Shown piece by piece: positions 44,821-55,999 of a stretch of DNA of 64,000 nt. The translations under genes and the position numbers were made by a program. The stretch's first letter is position 1, and each line of letters begins with the position of its first letter. Origin of the DNA: Cryptomeria japonica. Its lineage: Eukaryota > Streptophyta > Pinopsida > Cupressales > Cupressaceae. The notes below the pieces were generated by a model that was given only the letters and a program-made list of their open reading frames with translations, was not told where the DNA came from and did no database searches. The DNA lies in NCBI RefSeq assembly GCF_030272615.1, contig NC_081411.1:838108136-838172135 (forward strand). The letters run 5' to 3'.

Positions 44821-46782
44821 CCTGACTGTTGCTTGCTCCTCCAAACAATCACTCTCAGAGCTCAAATTTAACTATGGACGTGATTGCAAATGAGCTTGTT
44901 TTCACCCCTTCCTCCCCATATAAACCCTTCACTGTAACCCTAATTTTCCCCCGCTCACCGCTGTGGTCCCCATGAACTTCCTGAACCTCCCATTTTTTCA
45001 TTTTATCTCCGATTTCTTCTATTTTTTACCAGTATTGCTAACTTCTTCTCTTCTATCACCCTGCCAATTTTCATTCTTTTTCGAGAGATCGGCTAATTTT
45101 TAAAAAATTTCGGCCCATCTCTCGAGGGGGCATACCACCCATTAAATTAATATTTTATGGGGCATTTCTTCACACCTATGTTTCTTTCTTTCAAACAACG
45201 CGATAAATTGCACCATCTCAAAGAGGGGAAAATGTAGTCCCATAAATCTATCCATTTTAATTAAATGAATATTTCATATTTATTTGATTAAAAATCCACT
45301 AGCCATCGGTTAATTAAATTAATATTTAATTAATTCATCTTCAAACATTCTCCTATTAATTAAATAAATTATTCAATTTATTTTAAATTAATTAATTCAA
45401 CCAAATTCACACTTAATTAGATGAATAAATACTATTTATTTAATTTAATCCTCTTTCCTCTTTTAAATAAATTAAATAAAACATTTATTTAAATCATTAT
45501 TCCCTCCCACTTGCATTTTCCTACAAATGCAAGTTGCAACCACAAGTTGAAATAAATTAATTTTATTTTAATTAAAATCATATTCTCCCTCACCCACCAA
45601 ATCCACTTGCACTCCTAAACCCCCTTCTAGATTCTTCTAACCCCTTCCTAATTAGCCCAATCCATCCCCTAATTATTGTCACATTCCTAAGCAACTTGGA
45701 GTCACTTCTCAAAGACTTCAAAGTCTTTGAAAAGACTTAAATGCTTGGTGTGTTCAACAATTTAACCTCTAAAAGTCTTCTAAACCACTTATGGCTCTTA
45801 CATGACTATTTATGGTTAACCCCTAACTCAACCTTGATGTGACTCATGTCTCCTCAAGCATTTATTGCTTTGACCATGGTTATCCCTTTTACCTTTGCAC
45901 AAGAGTTTATCCATTGGATAAAATCATTATTCTTTGGATAATGAATTTATTTACTCAGCCCAACCTTGACCTTAACTCCCAAATTAACCTTCAAGTCATG
46001 TCAAACAACAATAGCGCTATATTGACTATACAATAGTGCTACCTCACCACAATAGCGCTCAATCAACCACCCCATAGCGCTAAACAAACTGAAGTGCTAA
46101 AACAACTATGCAATAGCGCTAACCTTTACAAAAGTGCTAAAACAACTACGCAATAGCACCATAGCGGCACAATAGCACTAATTAAGTTGACAATAGTGCC
46201 AAAACACAATTTTAGCACTATTGTGTCGACTCAACTTAGACTCAGCAAAAAACATATAAAAAATAGATAAAAATTAAAAATTCAAATTCACATACCGCTG
46301 GTCCGTAGTCGTCTAGCCGCTGGAATTGACGAACTCGCCCTAATCGGTGCTCTACTATGGGAACCGACATCCTGACTGTTGCTTGCTCCTCCAAACAATC
46401 ACTCTCAGAGCTCAAATTTAACTATGGACGTGATTGCAAATGAGCTTGTTTTCACCCCTTCCTCCCCATATAAACCCTTCACTGTAACCCTAATTTTCCC
46501 CCGCTCACCGCTGTGGTCCCCATGAACTTCCTGAACCTCCCATTTTTTCATTTTATCTCCGATTTCTTCTATTTTTTACCAGTATTGCTAACTTCTTCTC
46601 TTCTATCACCCTGCCAATTTTCATTCTTTTTCGAGAGATCGGCTAATTTTTAAAAAATTTCGGCCCATCTCTCGAGGGGGCATACCACCCATTAAATTAA
46701 TATTTTATGGGGCATTTCTTCACACCTATGTTTCTTTCTTTCAAACAACGCGATAAATTGCACCATCTCAAAGAGGGGAAAA

Positions 46783-48192
46783 TGTAGTCCCATAAATCTA
46801 TCCATTTTAATTAAATGAATATTTCATATTTATTTGATTAAAAATCCACTAGCCATCGGTTAATTAAATTAATATTTAATTAATTCATCTTCAAACATTC
46901 TCCTATTAATTAAATAAATTATTCAATTTATTTTAAATTAATTAATTCAACCAAATTCACACTTAATTAGATGAATAAATACTATTTATTTAATTTAATC
47001 CTCTTTCCTCTTTTAAATAAATTAAATAAAACATTTATTTAAATCATTATTCCCTCCCACTTGCATTTTCCTACAAATGCAAGTTGCAACCACAAGTTGA
47101 AATAAATTAATTTTATTTTAATTAAAATCATATTCTCCCTCACCCACCAAATCCACTTGCACTCCTAAACCCCCTTCTAGATTCTTCTAACCCCTTCCTA
47201 ATTAGCCCAATCCATCCCCTAATTATTGTCACATTCCTAAGCAACTTGGAGTCACTTCTCAAAGACTTCAAAGTCTTTGAAAAGACTTAAATGCTTGGTG
47301 TGTTCAACAATTTAACCTCTAAAAGTCTTCTAAACCACTTATGGCTCTTACATGACTATTTATGGTTAACCCCTAACTCAACCTTGATGTGACTCATGTC
47401 TCCTCAAGCATTTATTGCTTTGACCATGGTTATCCCTTTTACCTTTGCACAAGAGTTTATCCATTGGATAAAATCATTATTCTTTGGATAATGAATTTAT
47501 TTACTCAGCCCAACCTTGACCTTAACTCCCAAATTAACCTTCAAGTCATGTCAAGCATTTAATGCTTATTCCCTCTCCTCTCAACCTATCTCATATTGAC
47601 ACTTGTCATCTTGGGATTGGGTTGAAAGCCCTCACATGGATTGAATATCATTCAATTCTAACCCTTGTTGAGATTACTCAATCTCAACCATCCATTGCTC
47701 CATTTTTCTTATAAATAGAGCCCATTTCTTCATAATCTAGATCCTGAAAACTTGTATGCATTTAATCTATAGGCATTTTTAGAGAGCATTTAGCATCATA
47801 TTCACTCTTTTGGTTTAAAATCAATTAGTTAATTAGATAAATCTTTCACTTCAACTATTATTCACACTTGCATAGCATAGGTTATAATCATCTACAATCT
47901 TGAATCTTTATAAGCATCCATAGTGCAAAAAGCTACTGAGAGTTACACTAATTTGGAACTTGGAGAGGAGAGGAACAAAGGAGAAGGAGCTAAGAACATG
48001 TTAAAAGGAATTTTAAGATGTCTTGTGGTATTTACTTCTATAGTTAAATCCTTTATCATGTTTTTAGTGTCTCTTTTGATATGCCTGCTTAGATTAGTTT
48101 TTGGTTGATTAATACTAACGGTTTCTTATGTTTTTGTGTGTTATACGACCAACAGACTTTGTCTAATCTTTGCCCCATTTCGTAGAGCATCA
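46783..48192 (+). repeat. Tat 3' LTR
   Basis: TGTAGTCCCATAAATC to GTAGAGCATCA, 1410 bp, TATA box at 47710-47718, small ORF at 47923-48108; followed by TATTG. Confidence 0.92.
47923..48108 (+). CDS. Small 61-codon LTR ORF, 3' LTR copy
   Basis: Open copy of the ORF at 12772-12957, starting MQKATESYTNLELGEERNKG with the same hydrophobic end. In the 3' LTR it would only be transcribed by read-through from this LTR's own promoter. Confidence 0.28.
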   Translation: MQKATESYTNLELGEERNKGEGAKNMLKGILRCLVVFTSIVKSFIMFLVSLLICLLRLVFG

Positions 48193-48197
48193 TATTG

Positions 48198-48796
48198 TTT
48201 CAAGATTTCAAAGTGATCTTAGAGAAAATCATGAGATGGCAGTGAAAAGGAATTTTAGATACTTGCAAGGTACATCAAAATATGGTTTGTGGTACCCTAA
48301 AGATGATAACTTTACTTTATGTGCATATACAAATGCTGATTGGGCTGGAGATGTTGATGACTGGAAAAGTACTTCCAATGGAGCTTTCTTTCTTGGAAAG
48401 AAGTTGGTTTCATGGATCAATTAGAAACAATCATGTACTTCTTTATCTATTGTTGAAGTTGAGTATGTTGTTTCTTCTACTAATTGTACACAGGTTTTAT
48501 GGATAAAGAAAATGTTTAAGGATATAAAGGTGGATTGTGATGCACCGATAGTTATTCACTATGATAACTCTAATGCTATTAATATATCAAATAATTTGGC
48601 ATTTCATTCTAAAACAAAACACATATCTATCAAGTATAAATTTTTGAAGGAGAAGGTGGAAGCAAATGAAGTTAGACTGGTTTATGTGAAAACTAAAGAA
48701 TAGATTGCAGATATTTTCATGAAATGTTTATCCAAGGAATCATTTGAGTACCTAAGAGATAGATTGGGAGTTTCTGCCCCGTTGATAGAGACTTGA
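48198..48796 (+). pseudogene. Copia-1 RNase H
   Basis: Continues the copia polyprotein after the Tat insertion: VKRNFRYLQGTSKYGLWY, then TNADWAGDVDDWKSTSNGAF (copia RNase H core with Asp), IHYDNSNAINISNNLAFHSK, TKHISIKYKFLKEKV, ending GVSAPLIET at TGA 48794. Stops at 48422 (TAG, Trp expected) and 48701. No frameshift seen in this part. Confidence 0.92.
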
Positions 48797-49127
48797 TTGA
48801 TGTAGTTTGGCATCAGTCTGACATGGATTATTAGAGATACTATTCATTCTGGTACTGATGTGGGATACTACTACTTAGGGGGAATAGTCAGCTTTGTGAT
48901 TCAAAGGCTTATGTTTTTTCTTTGATATTTGTATCAGATTTCTGGCATTGATGTCAAAGGGGGAGTGATATTGATGTGAAAAAGAAAGTGAAAAGGGGAG
49001 TGATATTGATAAAGAAAAATTCAGAATTGTATGTAGTTATCTTCCATAGGGGGAGACTTGTTTGGCATTTCTTGGTACTTAGATATTTTTCACATCTAGT
49101 GTTGCCATCAATGCCAAAGGGGGAGAT
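48797..49127 (+). promoter_or_regulatory. Copia-1 3' untranslated region with repeated polypurine motifs
   Basis: CAAAGGGGGAG or GAAAAGGGGAG-like tracts occur near 48952, 48990, 49045 and last at 49115-49127, next to the LTR. Several copies sit beside GGCATTGATG or CATCAATGCC, forming short hairpins. Multiple polypurine motifs before the 3' LTR are a known Sirevirus trait. Confidence 0.7.
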
Positions 49128-49347
49128 TGTTGGCCATTTGGTGGAATTGATTATGTGTTGCATTGATGTTTTGTCATTGATGCCAACACTAGCTATTTGG
49201 ATGCTTTATCGACACCCTTCTGGTCCTATAAGTTGAGTGGTTTTTGGTTAACTTGGATCCGACATGATCTAGTAGGATCTGGTATAGTCTGATGATGGAA
49301 TTGACTTGTTCATGATACTTATACTCATATTTGGTTAGTTGGTTTTG
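49128..49347 (+). repeat. Copia-1 3' LTR, first part (continues 50421-50486)
   Basis: Starts TGTTGGCCATTTGGTGG right after the polypurine tract. Interrupted by the solo LTR at 49348 and resumes at 50421 after the TTTTG duplication, then ends at the Copia-F LTR. Confidence 0.7.
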
Positions 49348-50415
49348 TGTTGGCATTTTGGATATGTTGATATGGTTTTTTCATTGATGTCAACACCTGT
49401 CATCACTTGTCAACACTTATTAGCACTTGGAAATTTTGGTTATGTTCATCAGCAAGTTTGAGACTTATGCACAGTCACCGATATTTGGTTCACCGGTAGA
49501 TTATATTGTTCACCAACACTTGTAATGACTTGGAGACTACTTGGTTATGTCGAAGACATTATTCGATCACTTGGTTTGGGCAATTTGGTTATTTGTTTAT
49601 TCGGGTTTGCATATTTGTTGTTATCGGCAAATAGGTCCAGGATATGCACCGCTTGGTATATCTATTCCAGATCAGCATGACACGTTATGGAGATATTATT
49701 ATTGTAAATGCATTTAGCCAACATCATGCATCAAATATTGATTTATTTTTAAATGATTTTATTGTAATATATTTTAGTGAGCTGACCTATTCAATTGGTC
49801 TTAGGTTATGGTATAAATGTAAGATCTCATTTGTGAGACAAATGGGTGAATGCGAAGAGGATTGCAATAAGGTATATGCAAAAATAAGCAAATCTATACA
49901 CATACACATACACATCATTTGAAGGTTGAAGGAAGGATTTTTTGAAGCTAATCAGAACTAAACTGGTACTGAATCCAACATATGAAGATGCTATTTTATG
50001 TAGTACATTATCATTGGATTTAACCATCCAATTAGAGTCAGTGTGACTCTCATTTTGTGATTGAACAGTGAGCTCTAGGTTGCTGGCCTTTCTGCATGTG
50101 CAAAATCCATATTGTACACACATACTATCTGCAGTAGTATCATTTGATTGTGGGTAAGGCTTCCCACCATGGTTTTTCCCCTTATAGGGTTTCCACATAC
50201 AAATATTTGTGTTATGTGTTGTGGATGTTATTGTCTTTCTGTTTCATGTATTAATCTTTACTGGTACTGCAATTAACTATTAAGATTGTCTACTGACATA
50301 AAGTTTGGTTTACCGGTATTAAGCATTAAGTTTTGGTTAAGATAATTTTGGTTGAATTTATTAGACAACTAATTCACCCCCCCCCCCCTCTCTTAGTTGT
50401 CTCCGGGGCCTAACA
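49348..50415 (+). repeat. Solo LTR of the Copia-F family
   Basis: TGTTGGCATTTTGG to GGGGCCTAACA, 1068 bp, flanked on both sides by TTTTG (49343-49347 and 50416-50420). No internal region, so it is the product of recombination between two LTRs of one insertion. A run of 12 C lies near 50377. Confidence 0.88.
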
Positions 50416-50486
50416 TTTTGGTCTGGTGATTGGATGCTATCCTTCTTTCTTAGAAGATTGGTTTCTGGTTCTGGCGAGGGTTTCAC

Positions 50487-51545
50487 TATTGGTATTTTCA
50501 TATGGTTTTGTCATTGATGTCAACACCTACTAACACTTATCAACTCTATCACTTTGGAGAACCAACAACATTCACTGGCAAGCAAATGACTCATGCACAG
50601 TCACTGGTATCTGGTACACCGATAGGATATAATGATCACCGACACTTGGAATGGCATGGAAAGCACTTGGTTATGTCAAAGACATCATTTGGACACTTTG
50701 TCTTGGAGATTTGATTATTGGTATATTCGTATTTGCATATTTGTTGTTACCAACAAATAGGTCCAGGTTATACACGGGCAGGTTTATCTTTTCCAGATCA
50801 GCATGGCACGCTATGGAGATGATTTATTATTGTTGTAAATGCATTAAGCCAACATGTTGAACTGGTTATTGCATCGGGCATTAATTTATTTGTAAATTGA
50901 TTTTATTGTAATATCCTTTAGAGCCGACCTACTAAAATTGGTCCTAGGTTATGATATAAATGTAAGACCTTATTTGTAAGATCGGATGTGGAATGCGAAG
51001 AAGAATTGTGAGAAGGTATATGCGAGAATAAGAAGATCTATACACACAGACATCATTTGAAGGTGAAGCAAGGTTTTTGTGAAAGCATATCAGAACTACA
51101 CTAGTACTAAATCTAGCATATGAAGATGATATTTTCAGCAATACATTCTTATTGGATTTAACCATCCAATTGTAGTCAGTGTGACTCCTATTTTGTGTTT
51201 GAGCAGTGAGCTCTAGGTGCTTGGCCTTTCTACATGTGTAGACCCAATTTGTATACACTTACTATCTACAGTAGTATCATTTGATTATGGGTAAGGTTTC
51301 CCACCGTGGTTTTTCCCCTTACAGGGTTTCCATGTACAAATATTGGTGCAAAGTGTTATGGATGACTTTGTCTTTTTGTTTCATGCATTAATCTTTACTG
51401 GTACTGCAATTATATGATAAAACTATCTACCGGTACAAAAGACTTGTTTACTGGTATTAAAAAACAAGTTGGTTAAGTTGTTTTGGTTTGAATTTATTTG
51501 ACAATTGATTCAGCCCCCCCTCTCAGTTGTCTGTGGGACCTAACA
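50487..51545 (+). repeat. Copia-F 5' LTR
   Basis: Begins TATTGGTATTTTC (TG mutated to TA) and ends GTGGGACCTAACA, 1059 bp; similar throughout to the solo LTR. Left flank TTCAC; its partner would lie outside. Confidence 0.82.
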
Positions 51546-51547
51546 AT

Positions 51548-51554
51548 TGGTATC
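51548..51554 (+). promoter_or_regulatory. Copia-F PBS, left half; right half at 59361-59370
   Basis: TGGTATC before the chromovirus; the duplicated GTATC followed by AGAGCC after it. With one duplication removed it reads TGGTATCAGAGCC, the initiator-Met site. Confidence 0.85.
51550..51554. repeat. Target-site duplication GTATC (left; right copy 59361-59365)
   Basis: GTATC abuts both ends of the chromovirus. Confidence 0.88.
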
Positions 51555-53119
51555 TAATGGGATGGAGTTTGGGATAGACTAGCCTAGTCTATGCTCCTAG
51601 ATCCTTTCCTTGGATCACCTGGTGTTCTTCTAACACCCTAGGGTCTCTAGGACTCCCTTTTCTTGAGGAATCCCCTAACCTTGCCTAATCCACCCACCAA
51701 TAAGTTGCTATGTTGCTACTAAGGTCTCACCTACTCATGAGACTCAAAACCCCTTACTATGGCTAATAAGGGCTAAGGCTTGTCCCTCACCTTCCAAGGT
51801 CTTAGCAAGGTTAAATCAGGTCTCAAACCATGTTTTTCATCCCTCCATGTGCCCCCAAGAAGTTGTTTCCTTCGTTCTTTCTACCAATTTCACTGTTTTA
51901 TGTTTTTGCTTACAAAACAGGGCTACAAGGATAAGGACCAATTAGGCCTCCTAACCAGTCTTCTAGGGCTCCCTCTCACAAATGATGCACAAACAACCCT
52001 AACTCCCAAAATGGACTACCATTCAATTGGCAAGGGCTCAAGGATTTTCTAGGTTTTGGGCCTCCAAGTGGTTGTACGGTGCCTAGGGCAAATTTTGGGG
52101 TTTTACAAGGGTTTTATGAGGGTTTTGTAGTCTGCCTGGGTCACAGTGAAGGTTTTGTGTGTAAGCCACCTTTTTTGGATTGGTGGAGGCTCCTCCTTCA
52201 TACCAATGATGCTTAAAACACTCCTCCATAGTTCCTCCAAAGGATGTACTCTCCTCTATCCAACCTTGCTCTCCAAGACCTCTGTAATTCAACCTCTCCT
52301 AACCGGGCATTGTCCAGTCTTGCCTAGGAGTAGGTCTTTGCTTGGCCTTCCTACATTTTCAAGGGCCCTTCTTATTTTACAATATGGTATAAGGTCTACA
52401 CTCTCATTTCCCATTGTTTCATGGTGGTTCCAAAACAAGGAATGGAGTTAAGCAGCCATTTACACAATCCTGTCCAAAATTGGACAGTAAGAAGACAATT
52501 TACAAACTATTTACAAATACACTCAATCTGCAAATAAAAACCTAAACTAATTGCTTGAAATGAAATTATTTACACCATGACAAACTTTCCACATAGATTT
52601 GGACATTTCTCAATCCATTAACTTGCTTGTTTTCTTCATTCAAACTGACTGGTAACAGTTTTACAGTCTCAGTCTGATCTCTTTGCTAGGGCCGTACAGT
52701 GGCTGACATCCAACCCATGAATTTAGGGTTTGCAATTACTTATACTACCTACCTCAGTTTGTGTTCTCAAAGTAGGGTTTTCCATGCTAACCTAATGAAC
52801 TTGACATCATGGTGGAAAAGTTGTCATGCAACTTTTGCAACTTTTGAGCAACTTTCCCTTTATGACTCCTAGACCCACAATGGGCCAACCTAAGGAAACC
52901 ACCATGTTATAAAGGACCCCTAAACACTTCAAGGACATACATACCCTCCATTTTCAAGAAAATCACAATCTTGACTCATGACCCCTAAGATCTCCACTAG
53001 GATCCTAACTAGGACCTATGAGCACATGGCTCATTATTTTATGTACAATGGCTTCTAAAGAAGAATAACACCAACAAGACAAAGAAAGAGAAAGAGTCTG
53101 GAAGGGTGCTCTTGTACCA
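51555..53119 (-). repeat. Chromovirus 3' LTR
   Basis: About 1565 bp; plus-strand ends TAATGGGATGG and CTTGTACCA. Partner at 57790-59360 (TGATGGGATGG to CCTACACCA, 1571 bp). Confidence 0.9.
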
Positions 53120-53133
53120 TACTCCCCCTCTGC
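53120..53133 (-). promoter_or_regulatory. Chromovirus polypurine tract
   Basis: Minus strand GCAGAGGGGGAGTA immediately before LTR start TGGTAC. Confidence 0.78.
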
Positions 53134-53139
53134 ACACAA

Positions 53140-53862
53140 CTAAGAAATAGAAGAAGATATGAGAGTCGAGTCTATTCCAAGTGCCTTAAACCTGCTCTCC
53201 TCCACCCATGTAGCTTCAAATACTCGTTGATCTGCCCATTTCACTAAGTGCTCCATGTAGAACTGATGTCTAGTTGACTTCTTCACCCTTGATTCCAAGA
53301 TCTCCTCTACTTTAGGCATCTTCACCTGTGGTAAGACATTAACATCAAGGTCCTACAGTACCTTGGCTTTGTTCTCAGTCTGCCCTGCTATCTCACCCTT
53401 GTACATGATCAGGTCAACTACATTAAAAACTAGTGATATAGCTAAATCTAAAGGCAGGTCAACTTTATAGGAATTCTTACCATATTGTGATAGGATTCTA
53501 CAAGGTCCTACCATTCTCATCTATAGTTTGGTAGGCTTACCTCCTTGCATCCTAGCTTTGCTCAAATGGACCGTCACATAGTCAGCCACCTTGAACTGAA
53601 CTTCTCTCCTTTTCTCATCTACTTTGTCTTTTAGTTTTTTAGTGGATTCAAGGATGGCCTTCTTAACTTGCTTTTGAACTTCCTTGATGGTTTGAGTGAA
53701 GTCTTCTGCTTTCCCACTCTTCATTTCCAAACTACCAAGGTCTCTCAACTCACATACTCCTCTTAGATGTTTGCCATAGACAACCTCAAAAGGACTTCTA
53801 CCGGTAGTTCTATTCACACTATCATCATATGCATACTCTGCTTGAAAATGATTAGGTCCCAT
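53140..53862 (-). pseudogene. Chromovirus integrase C-terminus and chromodomain
   Basis: Minus: AEYAYDDSVNRTTGRSPFEV and VYGKHLRGVCELRDL (integrase core end), then VADYVTVHLSKARMQGGKP, and near 53325-53180 a chromodomain: VEEILESRVKKSTRHQFYM, HLVKWADQRVFEATWVEES. Chromodomains of these elements bind modified histone H3 and steer integration into heterochromatin. A few stops; a frameshift separates it from the upstream integrase. Confidence 0.85.
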
Positions 53863-54413
53863 ATTTGGCCATACTTCTTAGTCAAACACCTCAGCAAGTT
53901 ACCTGACACTCTATTGATGACTTCAGTCTGACCATCTATTTGTGGATGGTAAGCTGAGCTAAATGACAAGTTGGTTCCTAGTCTCCTCCATATTGTCTGC
54001 CAAAAATGACCCATGAACTTGTTGTCTCTATCTGAAATAATGCTTAAAGGGAGTCCATGAATCCTAACAATCTCCTTGAAGAAGAGATGTGCAAAATAGC
54101 TTGCATCATGTGTAGTCTTACATGGGATAAAATGACTCATTTTGGAAAATCTACTACCACATAGATGTTGTCCATACCTGTTTTTGTCTTGGGAAGTCCT
54201 ACTACAAAGTCCATGCATATACATTCCCAAGGTCTGTTAGGAATCAGTAATGGTTGATATAAACCGGCATTGCTTGATCCACCTTTGGCTCTTTGGCATA
54301 CACCACACTATTCTACATATCTTTTCACATCCCTTGGCAACTTTGGCCAATAGTAGTACCTTTGTACTGAATCCAAGGTTTTGTTGACTCCAAAGTGTCC
54401 ACTTAAATTGCCA
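53814..54413 (-). pseudogene. Chromovirus integrase zinc finger and core
   Basis: HHCC finger near 54400-54270 ([28 protein letters not shown]), core near 54230-53900 with [30 protein letters not shown] and YHPQIDGQTEVINR (catalytic Asp, Asp, Glu present). One stop near 54413 region and one frameshift near 53860. Confidence 0.88.
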
Positions 54414-55007
54414 TTATGTTTCTCTTAGATGAGGTTTTCCCTCATGGATCCCCTTGGTACACAACTGGTTACCCTTGAATAAGAGACCATTTTGGAGAGT
54501 GTAATTTGCATACTCACCATGGAAATGGTTCTCAAACTCTTTGCAAACCTTGTAAGCTATTGAGAAGTCTTCATCTGCTTCATAGAGGTCTTTGAAACCT
54601 TCTATTCCTATGCTCTGCAACTGTAACTCTTGAATTGTCAACAACTTCCTGCTTAATGCATCTGCCACCCTGCTAAGCTGCCCCTTCTTATGGTTGATGG
54701 TGAAGGTGAAGGATTGGAGGTATTCCATCCATTTCAGATACCTATTGCTTAGCTTCTCTTGAGTGTTTATGTAACTCAATGCTTGATTGTCTGTGAACAC
54801 TACAAATTCTTTTGGAAGTAGGTAATGCCTCCATTTTTTAAGAGACTGCACTAATGCATACAACTCTAGGTCATAGGCTGAGTACTTCTTCTTTGCTTCA
54901 TTAAGCTTCTCACTGAAAAATGCCATAGGTCTTCCCTCTTGACTCAACACACCACCTACTGCAACTCCACTTGCATCACACTCCAAGGTGAGTAGCTTAT
55001 CAAACAT
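54414..55007 (-). pseudogene. Chromovirus RNase H
   Basis: TLECDASGVAVGGVLSQEG, KKYSAYDLELYALVQSLKKW, FVVFTDNQALSYINTQEKL, GQLSRVADALSRK: the Ty3/gypsy RNase H with its Asp, Glu, Asp, Asp residues visible. A frameshift separates it from RT. This part is open throughout. Confidence 0.92.
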
Positions 55008-55116
55008 AGGTAGGATAAGGATGGGTTTTGTGGCTACTTCCTATTTCAACAATTGAAATGCTTTGTCTGCCTGCTCAGTCCATTTAAACTTAGTTTTAAG
55101 ACCTCCTTTTATGGTG

Positions 55117-55998
55117 TCAAGGACTGGCACACATATACCACTGAAAATTCCTCACAAATTTCCTATAGAATTGAGCTAATCCATGGAAACTCCTTACCTC
55201 ATTCCTTATTTTAGGTGTAGGCCAATTCAAGATTGCCTCCACTTTGCTTGGTTCCATCTTCAAGGTTCCCTTAGACACCACAAATCCTAAGTAAACTAGC
55301 TCTTGCTTCAAGAAGTCACACTTCTATAGGTTGATGGATAATTTCTCCTCATGCAACCTTTCTAAAACTAACCTCAAATGCTCAAGGTGCTCTTCCTTGG
55401 TTCTGCTATAGATGAGAATGTCATCTAGGTACACTACCACAAATCTACCTGTGAAATCCTTCAACACCTCATTCATCAACCTCATGAAGGTGCTTGGAGC
55501 ATTAGTAAGCCCAAATGGCATCACAAGCCACTCATACAATCCATCTATGGTTTTAAAAGTAATCTTCCACTCATCACCCTCCTTAATTCTTATTTGGTGA
55601 TAACCACTTTTAAGGTATAGCTTGGTAAAATACATAGCCCCTCCTAAACAATCCATTAGATCCTCTATCCTAGGAATAAGAAACCTATACCTTATAGTAA
55701 TCCTATTGATTTCTCTTGAGTCAGTGCATAGTCTCCACTTACCTCCTTTTTTTGATGCTAGCACTACCGGGACTGAACATGGGCTGATGCTCTTCTTAAT
55801 CAGTCCTTGTTCCAATAACTCCTGCACTTGCCTTGCTACTTCCTTATTCTGATCAGGTGTGAGCTTATATGCAGCCTTGTTAGGTAAGGATGCACTAGGA
55901 ACAAAGTCTATTTGATGACTTATGGACATTCTTGATGGGAGTGTTGTAGGTGCTCCATCACTCACTATGTCCTTATACTCTTGCAACATGTACTTCAC
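55117..55998 (-). pseudogene. Chromovirus reverse transcriptase
   Basis: [60 protein letters not shown], and the catalytic YLDD near 55430. [20 protein letters not shown] has Lys-Leu for the usual Asp in the first catalytic segment (family TKLDL): here Tyr replaces that Asp. The thumb continues in the same frame after one TAG (YLGFVVSKGTLKMEPSKVEA). Defective catalytic triad. Confidence 0.92.
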
Positions 55999-55999
55999 C

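Larger units (their letters stand above)
42901..47550 (+). repeat. Tandem triplication of a 1550-bp unit (3' internal end plus first half of LTR)
   Basis: TCAAACAACAATAGCGC recurs at 42901, 44451 and 46001, and TGTAGTCCCATAAATC at 43683, 45233 and 46783, all exactly 1550 apart. Each unit holds the motif array, exon 1 and upstream region of the antisense PMD gene, the polypurine tract, and the first 768 bp of the LTR (768 in the first two; the third runs on into a complete LTR). The junction has 4-base microhomology TCAA. The copies look identical wherever I compared them. Confidence 0.9.
11631..48192 (+). mobile_element. Tat-lineage Ty3/gypsy element, 36.6 kb including nested insertions
   Basis: Bounded by 1410-bp LTRs and the TATTG duplication. 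Internal order: long leader, gag, protease with G-patch-like segment, RT, RNase H, second (archaeal-type) RNase H, integrase, long spacer, antisense PMD gene, polypurine tract. Two RNases H in tandem are diagnostic of the Tat lineage of plant Ty3/gypsy. An antisense PMD ORF between pol and 3' LTR has, as far as I know, been reported for this lineage. Host insertion N2 occupies 24786-39812. Without N2 and the two extra tandem units the element would be about 18.4 kb. Pol is broken by many single stops. Confidence 0.92.
7046..50486 (+). mobile_element. Copia-1: 5'-truncated Ty1/copia element, Sirevirus-like, split by three insertions
   Basis: The coding order is gag end (7046-7147), protease, integrase and RT (9024-11630), RNase H (48198-48796), PPT (49107-49127), 3' LTR (49128-49347 and 50421-50486). 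The pieces join cleanly once insertions with duplications ATTAC, TATTG and TTTTG are taken out, so they are one ancestral element. Protease before integrase before RT is copia order. Repeated CCAAAGGGGGAG tracts upstream of the 3' LTR are a feature known from Sireviruses; I infer that lineage. Gag upstream of about 7046 and the 5' LTR are missing. Three or more frameshifts and many stops make it inactive. Confidence 0.85.

Noticed and set aside
44289-46036. Two identical 65-residue proteins at 44289 and 45839
   Set aside because: They are frames inside the duplicated partial LTR running into the motif array; no independent support.
42829-46240. CRISPR-like or satellite array
   Set aside because: Units are short, irregularly spaced and imperfect, inside an intron of a plant retroelement; the larger 1550-bp period is a tandem duplication of element sequence.
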